Source: Pseudomonadota bacterium
GTDB lineage: Bacteria > Desulfobacterota > Desulfobaccia > Desulfobaccales > 0-14-0-80-60-11
Length of the DNA: 27,833 bases
Assembly: GCA_018897875.1 (NCBI GenBank)
Contig: JAHIKF010000105.1
Location: forward strand, 1-27,833
Direction: 5' to 3'
The position numbers and the translations under genes are program-made. Shown piece after piece: positions 14,402-22,154 of the stretch. Position 1 is the stretch's first letter. Every line of letters starts with the position of its first letter. The notes under the pieces are model-generated. The model was given only the letters and a program-made list of their open reading frames with translations. It was not told the origin of the DNA and searched no databases.

Positions 14402-14757
14402 TAATCCCCAGCCCTGCCCAGCACATAATCAGGGCCAGGCCGGGCCGCGGTAATCTCCATAGTTGCCGGTCACTGCGGTGGCCTACCCAAGGATGTGTTA
14501 TAGTATAGGGAGATTTTCAAGGGCCTTTGGTCGTCAATTATGAAAAGGGTGGTGGGGTGGGCCTCCGTGCCCGCCGCCTTTGGTGGCACAGGCTTCCAGC
14601 CTGTGCGCCGCACCGGCAAGATGCCGGTGCCACTAAGAATTTTTCTAAGCAGTCACTCATGGGCCTTTGGCCCACCCGCAAATTATGAAAAGTTCATATC
14701 TGCCCTGCCTCTTGACTTTAAACCTTGAACTTTGAACTTTGCCCCCGGCACCTCTCC
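14402..14757. other. Divergent intergenic region with hairpins
   Basis: It separates the minus-strand Fwd/Hdr cluster from the plus-strand radical SAM gene, so promoters for both should lie here. An AT-rich TGTTATAGTATAGGG stretch (about 14495-14510) could hold a -10 box for the cluster, but I find no well-spaced -35. Hairpins: TGGCACAGGCTTCCAGCCTG with TGC (14584-14606), CACCGGCAAGATGCCGGTG (14611-14629) and GGGCCTTTGGCCC (about 14660-14673). No gene is seen in it. Confidence 0.4.
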
Positions 14758-15633
14758 ATGCGCTACGACGGCCCCATCTACCGGCCCCCCAGTGAAGCCG
14801 ACAGCCTGCTCGTCCAGGCCACCGTGGGCTGCCCCCACAACCTCTGCACCTTTTGCATGGTTTATAAAGACGGCGTGAAGTTCAAGGTCAGGCCGGTGGC
14901 GGAGATCAAGGCGGACCTGGACGAGGCCGCGGCAACTTATGGCTCCCGGGTGCGCACCCTGTTTTTCCCCGCCGGCAACACCATCGCCATGCCGGTTGCG
15001 GCCCTGGCGGCAATCTGCCGTTACAGCTACACCCTCTTTCCCCTCCTTGCGCGGATCACCGTCTATGGTTCGTCCCAGTACATCCACCGCAAAGGTCCGG
15101 ATCAGCTTCAAACCCTGGCCCAGGCCGGGTTGGGGCGGATTCACGTCGGGGTGGAGTCCGGCGACGACGTCATCCTGACCCGAATCAAAAAAGGCGCCAC
15201 CGCCCGGGACCACATCAGAGCGGGCCAAATGGCCCGGGCCGCGGGCCTTGACATCAACGCCTACGTCATCGTGGGGATCGGCGGCCAGGACCGCTCCGAG
15301 ACCCACGCCCGGGAGACCGCCCGGGTCATCAGCGACATGCAGCCGGCCGTGGTGCGCCTCAGGACCTTCGTCCCCAAGGTCAACACCCCCTTGCTGGCGG
15401 ACGTTCAGGCCGGGCGGTTTCAGATGCTCAGCCCCCTACAGGCGCTCACGGAAACCATGACTCTCCTGTCGCACATCACGACGCCCACGCAGGTTACCAG
15501 CGACCACTACACCAACTATCTCGACATCGCCGGCCGGCTGCCCGAGGACCGGGACGCCATGCTCGAGGCGCTGCGCCGGGCTTTGGGCCGGGACGAGTCC
15601 ACTTTTCGCCCGTTCTTCATCGGTACGCAGTAA
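14758..15633 (+). CDS. Radical SAM protein of unknown function
   Basis: A 291-aa radical SAM enzyme. The opening GPIYRPPSEADSLLVQATVG leads into CPHNLCTFC (25-33), whose three cysteines (spacing 4 and 2) would hold the SAM-binding [4Fe-4S] cluster. Further marks are HVGVESGDDVILTRIKKGAT and NAYVIVGIGGQD, typical of the COG1032-type barrel. No B12-binding or SPASM domain is attached. I choose ATG 14758 because the conserved MRYDGPIYRP opening begins there; a TTG at 14725 would add eleven unlike residues, and neither start has a clear ribosome site. It is the only gene on the plus strand between 117 and 25900. It lies between the Fwd/Hdr cluster and the biotin genes without overlap with either. 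The substrate cannot be told from sequence. Confidence 0.82.
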   Translation: MRYDGPIYRPPSEADSLLVQATVGCPHNLCTFCMVYKDGVKFKVRPVAEIKADLDEAAATYGSRVRTLFFPAGNTIAMPVAALAAICRYSYTLFPLLARITVYGSSQYIHRKGPDQLQTLAQAGLGRIHVGVESGDDVILTRIKKGATARDHIRAGQMARAAGLDINAYVIVGIGGQDRSETHARETARVISDMQPAVVRLRTFVPKVNTPLLADVQAGRFQMLSPLQALTETMTLLSHITTPTQVTSDHYTNYLDIAGRLPEDRDAMLEALRRALGRDESTFRPFFIGTQ

Positions 15634-15648
15634 GTTTGATACGAAGTT

Positions 15649-15774
15649 GCAGTCAAAAGACATTGAATATTCATGTCATTCTGAACGGAGCGCAGCGGAG
15701 TGAAGAATCTCGGCGGCTTAAAAAGAGAGATTCTTCGCTGCGCTCAGAATGACAAATAATAGTCTTTTGATTGC
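15649..15774. repeat. Long interrupted inverted repeat between convergent genes
   Basis: Outer arms GCAGTCAAAAGAC (15649-15661) and GTCTTTTGATTGC (15762-15774). Inner arms start TGTCATTCTGAACGGAGCGC (15674-15711) and end CGCTGCGCTCAGAATGACA (15727-15754). A 15-nt loop separates the inner arms. The whole could form one large hairpin between the radical SAM gene and bioC, and may end transcription from both sides. The TGTCATTCTGA...GAAGAATCTC text is a repeat type found in many unrelated bacteria. Confidence 0.65.
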
Positions 15775-15800
15775 TTTTTGGTATGAGAGGAGGCCGGGGG

Positions 15801-15830
15801 CGTAGGGGCGGTTCGCGAACCGCCCCTACG
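15801..15830. repeat. Perfect 30-nt palindrome
   Basis: CGTAGGGGCGGTTCG followed at once by its reverse complement. It lies downstream of both converging genes; no T-run follows, so it is not a classical terminator. The rest of the 15634-15954 gap holds the inverted repeat at 15649-15774 and no supported gene. Confidence 0.65.
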
Positions 15831-15954
15831 TCTCGTCTATAAATTTTTGACCGCAACTCGGCATAAGGGGTGGAAGACGGAAGGAATTTTTTGTAAAGGC
15901 AGGGCTTCTTACGAAAAAACGAAAGAGCCGTAGCCCCTTCCCCCAAATCTGCTT

Positions 15955-16815
15955 TCAGCTTTTTTCGGCCACGGCCCAGATCATTTCGTAGCTTACCGGG
16001 ATGGCGCCGTCTCTGCCGTAGTTAGTCTGATACGCCGCCATGAGGGCGTGCAGCAGGCGGGGAGAAAATTGGCCGGGCCGGGGGTTGGTGGCCCCCGTGG
16101 CCTGGAGGGCCTGGAGAAACTCCTTAACCGAAGGGAAGGTGGCGGTGGCCATTTCCCGGCCCAGCCGGACCTGGGGAAATCCGGCCCCATATAAGCGGTC
16201 GGACCAGGTCTCCCGGTCGCCAAACCCCTGGGCGGGAATCGGTGGAATCGCGGGGAGGTTCAGGCTCCGGCCGGCTTGGTTCAGGGACTCGGCCAGTTCC
16301 TGAAAGGTTCGGGGTCCCAGGGTGGAGAAGGCCAGGACGCCCCCGGGAGCCAAATTCCGGTATAAGGCGGCCAGCGTCTCCCCGGGACGGGTGAACCACT
16401 GGAAGGTGGCGTTGGCGATAATCAGATCATACTCGCCCCGGAGCGGGGTCTCCCCGTCCGCCACCAGCCACGCCACCCCCGCCTCCGGCCCCAGTCGCCG
16501 CCGGGCTGCATCCACCAGGGCGGCATCCAGGTCGAGAGCCACCAGCCGGGCCTCCCCGTTAGCCTGCCGGAGGAGGCCGGTGAGATAACCGGTGCCGCAG
16601 CCGATCTCGAGGATACGCCCGGCCCGGGCCAGCGATTCTCCCACCGCCGCCACCAGTCCGTGGGCCATGCGGCGCTGCATCTCGGCATGCCGGTCATAGG
16701 ACCGGGCTCGCCGGGCAAAATTGCGTCTGATGCCCTGCTTGACTTCCCTATCATCCTTCAGGAAGGATACCGGTCCCAACTCCAACTGCATCTTTAGCTC
16801 GCCGTGCTCAAGCAT
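15955..16815 (-). CDS. bioC: Malonyl-ACP O-methyltransferase BioC
   Basis: SAM-dependent methyltransferase that methylates malonyl-ACP so that fatty acid synthesis can build the pimeloyl chain of biotin. It opens with a VKQGIRRNFARRARSYDRHAEMQ segment, typical of BioC. Then come methyltransferase motif I ILEIGCGTGYL (68-78), LVALDLDAALVDAA, and YDLIIANATFQWF with LAPGGVLAFSTLGPRTFQEL. At 286 aa the length is slightly above the usual 250-270. The first ATG overlaps the end of bioH by 22 nt; a second ATG at 16791, just behind the bioH stop, is equally possible and would remove eight residues. It is the last gene of the biotin group. Confidence 0.9.
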   Translation of the reverse strand: MLEHGELKMQLELGPVSFLKDDREVKQGIRRNFARRARSYDRHAEMQRRMAHGLVAAVGESLARAGRILEIGCGTGYLTGLLRQANGEARLVALDLDAALVDAARRRLGPEAGVAWLVADGETPLRGEYDLIIANATFQWFTRPGETLAALYRNLAPGGVLAFSTLGPRTFQELAESLNQAGRSLNLPAIPPIPAQGFGDRETWSDRLYGAGFPQVRLGREMATATFPSVKEFLQALQATGATNPRPGQFSPRLLHALMAAYQTNYGRDGAIPVSYEMIWAVAEKS

Positions 16816-17516
16816 TGCTCTAATATCCCGTTAAAAGCCGCCGCCTGGGTCAGAAAGGGGAGATGCCCGGCTGCCGGCAAAAGATGGAGCCGGGCCCCGG
16901 AAAGGTGTTCCTGAAGGAACCGTCCCTGGGCCGGGTCCACGATCCGGTCCTCCTGCCCCTGGATGACCACTGCCCCGGCGGGCAGGCGGGGAAGCAGGGG
17001 CCTCAGGTCACGCTGCAACAAATAATCGAGGCCTGCCGCCAGGGTCCCGGCTGCCGCCGGAGCCGCAAACGCCTCCCGGGCCTGGGAAGCAAATGCCGCC
17101 TCCCCCGGGGCCAGGCACTGTTCAGCAAACTCAGCCAGCACCTGCGGCGGGTTTTTCGTATTTTTCGTATTTTTCGTAAGGGCCCGGCGCATGGCCCGGA
17201 CCACGGCCAGGGGTTGGCCCCAGGGGTAATCCGGCCGTTGAGTAAAGACCGGGGCCACCCCCACCAGGACCAGCCCGTTAGGCGGCGGGTCCGTCAGGCG
17301 GCTGAGGGCCTCCAGGAGCAGCATGCCCCCCAGGGACCACCCCACCAGCAGGCATTCTTGCAGGTCCAATCCCCGTAAATATTCAGAAAACCAGTCCACC
17401 TCCCAGACCGGCACCGTGGGCGTCAAGACCGGCATCCGGTCGCCGAAGGCCGCGGCCTGTCGTTCCCAAACCCGGCCGGAGGCGCCCCAGCCGTGGAAAA
17501 AGACCAGGGTGGTCAT
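16794..17516 (-). CDS. bioH: Pimeloyl-ACP methyl ester esterase, BioH-like
   Basis: Alpha/beta hydrolase of 240 aa that would cleave the methyl ester of pimeloyl-ACP to end the BioC cycle. The oxyanion motif HGWGASG (8-14), nucleophile elbow GWSLGG with Ser61, Asp190 in GQEDRIVD and His218 in AAGHLPF complete the catalytic triad. Its place between bioF (4-nt ATGA overlap) and bioC supports BioH over BioG or other esterases, though sequence alone cannot exclude BioG/BioV-type replacement enzymes. Residues 114-122 read as three copies of Thr-Lys-Asn, encoded by a 9-bp tandem repeat; this falls in the cap region and keeps the frame. Confidence 0.85.
   Translation of the reverse strand: MTTLVFFHGWGASGRVWERQAAAFGDRMPVLTPTVPVWEVDWFSEYLRGLDLQECLLVGWSLGGMLLLEALSRLTDPPPNGLVLVGVAPVFTQRPDYPWGQPLAVVRAMRRALTKNTKNTKNPPQVLAEFAEQCLAPGEAAFASQAREAFAAPAAAGTLAAGLDYLLQRDLRPLLPRLPAGAVVIQGQEDRIVDPAQGRFLQEHLSGARLHLLPAAGHLPFLTQAAAFNGILEQCLSTAS
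17152..17178. repeat. 9-bp tandem repeat inside bioH
   Basis: Three perfect copies of TTTTTCGTA on the plus strand, within the coding sequence of bioH, giving (TKN)3 in the protein. Unit length is a multiple of three, so copy-number change would alter length without a frameshift. The A+T-rich unit stands out in a GC-rich gene. Confidence 0.85.
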
Positions 17517-18685
17517 GACCCCAGACCCATGGCCCGGGCCGTGGCCACGATGACCTCCCGGGCGCGAGACAGATCATCTGCGGCCTGGGCCGCGGACAGG
17601 GAAAACCGCACCCGGGCCCGCCCCGGCGGCACCGTGGGGGGGCGCAGGGCCACCGCCATGAGTCCCTGGTCCATGAGACGAGCGGCGAACTTGAGGGTGC
17701 GGTCGTTTTCTCCCACCAGCACCGGGATAATCTGGGTTTCGCTCCCCAGGATATCCAGCCCGGCCGAAACGAGACCCTGACGAAAATTCTCGGATTGCCG
17801 CTGCAGAAAAAGCCGCCGCTCCGGCTCTTGCACCACAATCTGCAACGCCTGGTCGATGGCCCCCAGCACCGGTGGGGCCAGGGCGGTGGAGTAGATGAAG
17901 GACCGGGCCCGGTTGTGGAGGTAGTCCACCAGGCGCCGGTCCCCGGCCACGAAGCCCCCTTGGGAACCCAAAGCCTTGGAAAACGTGCCCAGATGAATGT
18001 CCACTTCCCGGGTCAGGCCCAAGGCTTCGGCCAGTCCGCCGCCCTTGGCCCCCAACACGCCGGTGGCGTGGGCCTCATCTACCATCAGCCAGGCCCCGTA
18101 CCGCGCCTTTAAAGCCGCCAGGTCCGTGAGCGGCGCCAGGTCGCCGTCCACCGAGAACACCGAATCGGTGATGATCAAGCGCCGCCGGGCGCCGCCGGCC
18201 TCACGCAGCAGTTGCTCCAGGCGGTTCAGATCCCGGTGGGGAAAGCGCTGCAACACCGCCCCGGACAGCTTGATGCCGTCATAAATGCTGGCGTGGTTGA
18301 GGCGGTCGCTGAAAACCACATCCCCGGGCCCCACCAGCGCTGAGATGGTCCCCACGTTGGCCATGTAGCCGGTGGGGAAAATTATTGCGGCCTCGGTGCC
18401 CTTAAAATCGGCCAGCCTGGCTTCCACCGCCTCGTGCAGGGCCAGGTGCCCAACCACCAGGCGGGAGGCCCCGGCCCCGGCGCCCCAACGAGCCGCGGCG
18501 GCACAGGCCGCCTCGATAACCCGGGGGTCCAGGGACAGGCCCAGGTAATCGTTGGAGGATAAATTCAGGCGGACCTGCCCGGCCACCCTGACCTTGCCGC
18601 CGGGCAGCACCTCGTCCACCACCTGCAGGCGCCGCCGAAGCGACCGGGCGTCTAAGGCAGCCAGTTCTTGGGTTAACTCTTCCAT
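17513..18685 (-). CDS. bioF: 8-amino-7-oxononanoate synthase BioF
   Basis: PLP enzyme of the alpha-oxoamine synthase family, 390 aa, joining pimeloyl-ACP (or -CoA) and alanine to give KAPA. Seen in sequence: LNLSSNDYLGL (40-50), GAGASRLVVGH (70-80) with ALHEAVEARLADFKG, DRLNHASIYDG (127-137), MVDEAHATGVLG (201-212) with Asp203 and His206 of the cofactor site, and HLGTFSKALGSQGG (231-244) with the PLP lysine Lys237. Length is normal. The stop codon overlaps the bioH start by 4 nt, showing translational coupling. A 136-nt gap holding two palindromes separates it from bioD. No good ribosome site precedes the ATG. Confidence 0.95.
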   Translation of the reverse strand: MEELTQELAALDARSLRRRLQVVDEVLPGGKVRVAGQVRLNLSSNDYLGLSLDPRVIEAACAAAARWGAGAGASRLVVGHLALHEAVEARLADFKGTEAAIIFPTGYMANVGTISALVGPGDVVFSDRLNHASIYDGIKLSGAVLQRFPHRDLNRLEQLLREAGGARRRLIITDSVFSVDGDLAPLTDLAALKARYGAWLMVDEAHATGVLGAKGGGLAEALGLTREVDIHLGTFSKALGSQGGFVAGDRRLVDYLHNRARSFIYSTALAPPVLGAIDQALQIVVQEPERRLFLQRQSENFRQGLVSAGLDILGSETQIIPVLVGENDRTLKFAARLMDQGLMAVALRPPTVPPGRARVRFSLSAAQAADDLSRAREVIVATARAMGLGS

Positions 18686-18717
18686 ATTGATACGCCAGGT
18701 TGAGAGATTGTATCAGT

Positions 18718-18789
18718 AGGGGTGGTGCCCTCTCCGCCCCTACGATTCATAGCACAGTCACAAAAAGTAGGGTGCGTCTTACGCACCAT
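18718..18789. repeat. Two palindromic elements between bioD and bioF
   Basis: GTAGGGGTGGTGCCCTCTCC running into GCCCCTAC (about 18718-18743), and GTAGGGTGCGTCTTACGCAC with CAT (18767-18789). The second matches the elements at 1816-1836 and 6028-6048 nearly base for base. Confidence 0.6.
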
Positions 18790-18821
18790 TACCTTGCCAT
18801 TGAGAATGCGGCACCCGGACC

Positions 18822-19568
18822 TCAATAAAATGACCCCTTGAGCTGCTCGGCTATGGGCTTTATCGCGGCCAGAAAAACCTCCCGGCCCGCCGGGGAAGTA
18901 AGGTCCGGCACTTCCGGCAGCCTTCCTAAGATAGGCACCCCGGTAAGCGCCTCGATCACCCCGGGATTGGTCGCCGCCGCCAGGCCCGGGTTATCGGGGT
19001 AGCGGTTGAGGATGACCCCGGTCACGTTGATCCCGGCCGCCAGCGCCGCCTTGACGGTAAGAACCGTGTGGTTGATGGTCCCCAGGCCGGAATGGGCCAC
19101 CACCGCCAGGGGTAAGCCCAGCCAGCGAATCAGGTCCAAAACCAGGAAATGCGTGCCCACGATGGGGACGTACAGCCCCCCGGCGCCTTCCACCACGAAA
19201 AAATCATAGCGCCCCGCCAGGTCCCGGAGACTGGCGGCAATACGCTCCAGGTCCACCACCACCCCTGCCTGGGCCGCAGCCACCCCGGGGGCCAGGGGCA
19301 GCCGCAGGGCGATGGGAGTAAGGACTTCAAGGGGCTCGGTCAAACCGGCCAGAGTCCGGGCAAATTTGGCATCCGTTGGCACAAGGCGCCCCTCTTCCTC
19401 GGGGCAGCCGCTCTGGACCGGTTTGAAATAAACCGCCTTAACCCCCCGCTGCCGGAGCACCGCGGTCAGCCCCGCGGCCACCCAGGTTTTGCCCACGTCG
19501 GTATCGGTGCCGGTGATAAAAATCCCTCGGATGGCGGGCAGCAGTGGCAGTGACCGGTTCACGCTCAT
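18822..19568 (-). CDS. bioD: Dethiobiotin synthetase BioD
   Basis: ATP-dependent carboxylase of 248 aa that closes the ureido ring of dethiobiotin from DAPA and CO2. The N-terminal P-loop GTDTDVGKT (20-28), the KPVQSG strand (49-54), VVEGAGGLYVPI (about 123-134) and VILNRYPDN (nucleotide base recognition region) are all in place. Length is normal for the family. The ATG has AAAGGA close upstream. It lies between bioB and bioF on the same strand, with gaps of 216 and 136 nt that hold palindromic repeats. Confidence 0.95.
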   Translation of the reverse strand: MSVNRSLPLLPAIRGIFITGTDTDVGKTWVAAGLTAVLRQRGVKAVYFKPVQSGCPEEEGRLVPTDAKFARTLAGLTEPLEVLTPIALRLPLAPGVAAAQAGVVVDLERIAASLRDLAGRYDFFVVEGAGGLYVPIVGTHFLVLDLIRWLGLPLAVVAHSGLGTINHTVLTVKAALAAGINVTGVILNRYPDNPGLAAATNPGVIEALTGVPILGRLPEVPDLTSPAGREVFLAAIKPIAEQLKGSFY

Positions 19569-19646
19569 TTTCCTTTATGAGACTTCTGGAAAATCACCGA
19601 AAAATACAAATTGGCTTAACTTTGCCCAAATCAGAAACTTTTCATT

Positions 19647-19726
19647 TAGTGGCACAGGCCTCTGGCCTGTGGAAAATGGTTTGTTGTTCAAATGGTTAGC
19701 CCACAGGCTGGAAGCCTGTGCCACTG
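19647..19726. repeat. Inverted repeat of AGTGGCACAGGC family between bioB and bioD
   Basis: AGTGGCACAGGCCTCTGGCC then TGTGG (19648-19672) faces CCACAGGCTGGAAGCCTGTG and CCACT (about 19701-19725). Each arm is itself a hairpin, and the two arms are inverted copies of each other. The same short element occurs at 14584-14606 and 25535-25558. Confidence 0.6.
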
Positions 19727-19784
19727 GTTTTCTTATGGGTAAAAAAACCTTTCTTGAGAAGGAAAACCCTTTTTATGCGCCCCT

Positions 19785-20756
19785 TCAGGTGGTTGTTCCG
19801 ACCTGGCCGCCTTCAGGCGCCCAGGCCTCCTGCACCAATTCCAGGCCCAAATCCGCCAGCATCTGCCGGTCGTCATCGGGCAGGCGGCCCCGGGTGGTGA
19901 GGTAGTCGCCGGTCATCAGGGAGTCAGCCCCGGCGGCAAACAGCAACGGAGCCAGGGAGCGCAGGGTGACCTGGCGGCCGCCGCAGATGATGACCGAGCG
20001 CTCCGGGAAAGTCAGCCGAAAGGCCAGAACGATCTTCAAAGCCTCCAGGGGGTCCAGCAGCGGCCGGTGTTCCAGGGGGGTGCCGGCCAGGGGGTGGAGA
20101 AAGTTCAAGGGAATAGCGTCCACGCCCAAAGTTTTGAGCGCCTGGGCCATCTCCCAGCGCTGGGCCAGGGTTTCCCCCAACCCGAAGATCCCCCCGGCGC
20201 ACACCGACAACCCGGCTGCTTGCGCCGCCTCGATGGTGGCCACCCGCTCGGCAAAGCTGTGGGTGGTGCAAATCCGGGGAAAAAAAGAGGCCGCGGTCTC
20301 CAGGTTGTGGTGAAACCGGTGCAGCCCCGCGGCCTTCAACTCTGTCAGGAAACCCCGGTCCACAATCCCCAGGGAGGCGCAGATACGGATAGGCACGGCC
20401 TCTTTGATGGCGGCCACTGCCGCCAGAATGGCGCTCTGATCCCGGGGCGAGCTGACCCCCCGCCCCGCAGTCACCAGAGAGAAACGCGAGGCCCCCGCCG
20501 CGGCCGCCTGCTGGGCTGCGGCCACCAACTCGGCTTTGGGGAGCAGGGGATAGTGGGGCGCCTGGCTTCCCGCCCTGGCCGACTGGGAGCAAAAGGCGCA
20601 GTCCTCGGAACACAGCCCGGACTTGGCGTTGATGATGACGCAGAAACTGACCCGCGGCCCGAAATGCCGCTCCCGCAACCGGGACGCCTCCCCCAGCCGG
20701 GGCCACAACGCCGCCGCCGACAGGCCAAACAGCTCTTCCCAATCCGAATAATTCAC
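19785..20756 (-). CDS. bioB: Biotin synthase BioB
   Basis: Radical SAM enzyme that inserts sulfur into dethiobiotin. SAM cluster motif CSEDCAFC (49-56 from the chosen start) follows the strand INAKSGL. [2Fe-2S] ligands are expected in RICASLG and LSVCAGG, with the conserved Arg in IICGGRQVTLR near residue 250. HNLETAASFFPRICTTHSF matches the BioB pattern HNLDTS...Y. I choose GTG 20756 (323 aa): it has GGTGA about 10 nt upstream and puts the SAM cysteines where other BioB proteins have them. The open frame runs to an ATG at 20795 (336 aa), but that ATG has no ribosome site and lies inside the BirA-type operator. First gene of the biotin group. Confidence 0.93.
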   Translation of the reverse strand: MNYSDWEELFGLSAAALWPRLGEASRLRERHFGPRVSFCVIINAKSGLCSEDCAFCSQSARAGSQAPHYPLLPKAELVAAAQQAAAAGASRFSLVTAGRGVSSPRDQSAILAAVAAIKEAVPIRICASLGIVDRGFLTELKAAGLHRFHHNLETAASFFPRICTTHSFAERVATIEAAQAAGLSVCAGGIFGLGETLAQRWEMAQALKTLGVDAIPLNFLHPLAGTPLEHRPLLDPLEALKIVLAFRLTFPERSVIICGGRQVTLRSLAPLLFAAGADSLMTGDYLTTRGRLPDDDRQMLADLGLELVQEAWAPEGGQVGTTT

Positions 20757-20785
20757 CCTAAAAGCATCACCCAGGGCGAACCGAT

Positions 20786-20815
20786 TGTCAACCATATTTA
20801 ATTATTCGGTTTACA
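20786..20815 (-). promoter_or_regulatory. BirA-type biotin operator
   Basis: Read on the minus strand: TGTAAACC, 14 nt, GGTTGACA. This is the bacterial BirA operator pattern (TGTAAACC, spacer, GGTTTACA) with one mismatch in the second half. Placement directly before bioB makes repression by biotinyl-AMP-bound BirA likely. A possible -10 TAAAAT lies just upstream (about 20818-20823). A short GCCTTTCGGCGAAAGGGC hairpin (about 20831-20848) lies further up. Confidence 0.75.
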
Positions 20816-21136
20816 TTATTTTACCACAGTTGCCTTTCGGCGAAAGGGCGTTCTGTCAGAAGACACGGTAATTATCCGATTGGTTTGTGTCTCAGAAAGA
20901 AACAAAAAGTCAATGAAAGAGGGATGAGATTCTTACCGCCGAGGGATGTAGAACGCAATTATTAACGATATACAACAGCTAAAATACTCTGAATCAATCT
21001 TATGTTAACCTCTTCTTCTTATCCTTTAAACGTAATAATCATAAGAAAAGCCCAGCCCTTACCAAACTGAGCTTAAAAATTAAATTATATGCTTATATTA
21101 TTTGATACAAAATTGAAGATATATATGGCAAAATTG
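20816..21136. other. AT-rich intergenic region upstream of bioB
   Basis: About 320 nt with no frame that I can support. It marks the change from GC-rich coding sequence to an AT-rich island that runs to about 22150. It should hold the bioB promoter at its left end and the 3' end of the DUF3467 transcript at its right end. No strong terminator hairpin with T-run is seen. Confidence 0.4.
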
Positions 21137-21415
21137 CTAGTGTTTGTTTTTTTTGTCTTCAAACAATTTCAAATTAATTTCTACTGCTCCCTTAAAAAGA
21201 ACCATTTGTTCAGGACTCATAATTACACGAGATATAAGTTCTGCTCTTCCTTCGAGCTGGAATAAAAAATCAATTATAAATTCATTTGGTGTATGGCGAA
21301 TAATAGCTAGGTTAGAATATACACCTTTTATCATATCTCTATGAACGGTTATCTCCAACTCTTGTTTCTGAGATTCTTCTTTTTCTCCTTTTAAGCCCTT
21401 TGATGATTTATTCAT
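21137..21415 (-). CDS. DUF3467 family protein (92 aa)
   Basis: Small protein matching the DUF3467 pattern: IKGVYSNLAIIRHTPNEFIIDFLF (about 29-52), then SRVIMSPEQMVLFKGAVEINLKLFED. Members are found in many bacteria; function is unknown. The charged N terminus (KSSKGLKGEKEESQKQE) is likely disordered. The start is firm: GAGGTGG lies 4-10 nt before the ATG, in the 9-nt gap behind the HEPN-motif gene, so the two are co-transcribed. Base composition is strongly AT-rich, unlike the biotin genes and ftsK on each side. A link to the upstream HEPN protein, such as a partner or antitoxin, is only an inference from pairing. Confidence 0.8.
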   Translation of the reverse strand: MNKSSKGLKGEKEESQKQELEITVHRDMIKGVYSNLAIIRHTPNEFIIDFLFQLEGRAELISRVIMSPEQMVLFKGAVEINLKLFEDKKNKH

Positions 21416-21424
21416 TTTGCCACC

Positions 21425-22081
21425 TCATAGTGATTTAAGAATGTTTATAATTTCTTTTTGTGTCCTATTAAATATTTTAGAACAATAATTTATCATTTCC
21501 CTATTTCTAATAAACCTTGGATTAAGTGTAAGAGGATCGTCACATAATACATGAGATACATTCGGCATAGGCACAGTAACACTATAACCACGCGTTTGGG
21601 TAGTAGTCGTCGTCCTTGAAACGATACATATTTGCCTGCGATGGGTTGAACAATTTCTGTACTTTTCCAAGGCCTTAAAGAAGTTGCTATTAAATATTCC
21701 CTCAATTGTAATTTGAATAGAAATTCCTCTATAGTTTTGATTTAGATTATTCTTTAATCTTCTAAATGAAACCAGGTTTTCATCAGTATTCAATCTTAGT
21801 TTTTGGTTAGCTATTTGAGCTATTACATCAAATGATGAATATATAAATGCAAAATATGAATCAAGATAAAAATGAACTTTGTCTGAGGCACTAAATTGCG
21901 AAGTTGAAGTAGATGAGTCAATTTGGACAGAGAATTCTATTAATTTAGATAATGCATATTCAGCATTTTTCATTTTTGCTATTAAACCGGTTGAATAAAG
22001 GGCTATTAAATTCGAAATAGGCGGACCCTCCCCCGCCGTAATCCTTCTTTCATTGTCTTCAATTTTTCTATAACTAATCAA
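21425..22081 (-). CDS. Putative HEPN-domain protein (218 aa)
   Basis: Largely helical protein with the sequence YRNCSTHRR (141-149), which fits the HEPN RNase signature R-N-x3-H (Arg142, Asn143, His147). The helical stretch HFYLDSYFAFIYSSFDVIAQIANQKL (about 70-95), followed by the R-x4-H helix, resembles Cthe_2314-type HEPN proteins. A Thr-rich turn (SRTTTTTQTRGY) follows. HEPN proteins are often RNases in toxin-antitoxin, abortive infection or CRISPR-linked systems. The frame opens with TTG preceded weakly by GGA; the next ATG is at codon 37, so the true start is unsure. It is AT-rich, 73 nt downstream of ftsK and 9 nt before the DUF3467 gene. The fold is a by-eye call. Confidence 0.6.
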   Translation of the reverse strand: MISYRKIEDNERRITAGEGPPISNLIALYSTGLIAKMKNAEYALSKLIEFSVQIDSSTSTSQFSASDKVHFYLDSYFAFIYSSFDVIAQIANQKLRLNTDENLVSFRRLKNNLNQNYRGISIQITIEGIFNSNFFKALEKYRNCSTHRRQICIVSRTTTTTQTRGYSVTVPMPNVSHVLCDDPLTLNPRFIRNREMINYCSKIFNRTQKEIINILKSL

Positions 22082-22154
22082 TTTTTAATCCAAGTATGTG
22101 TAAATCTTCAACTAATCAGCAAGAAATATTCTGTATTATTTATTATAAAATAAA

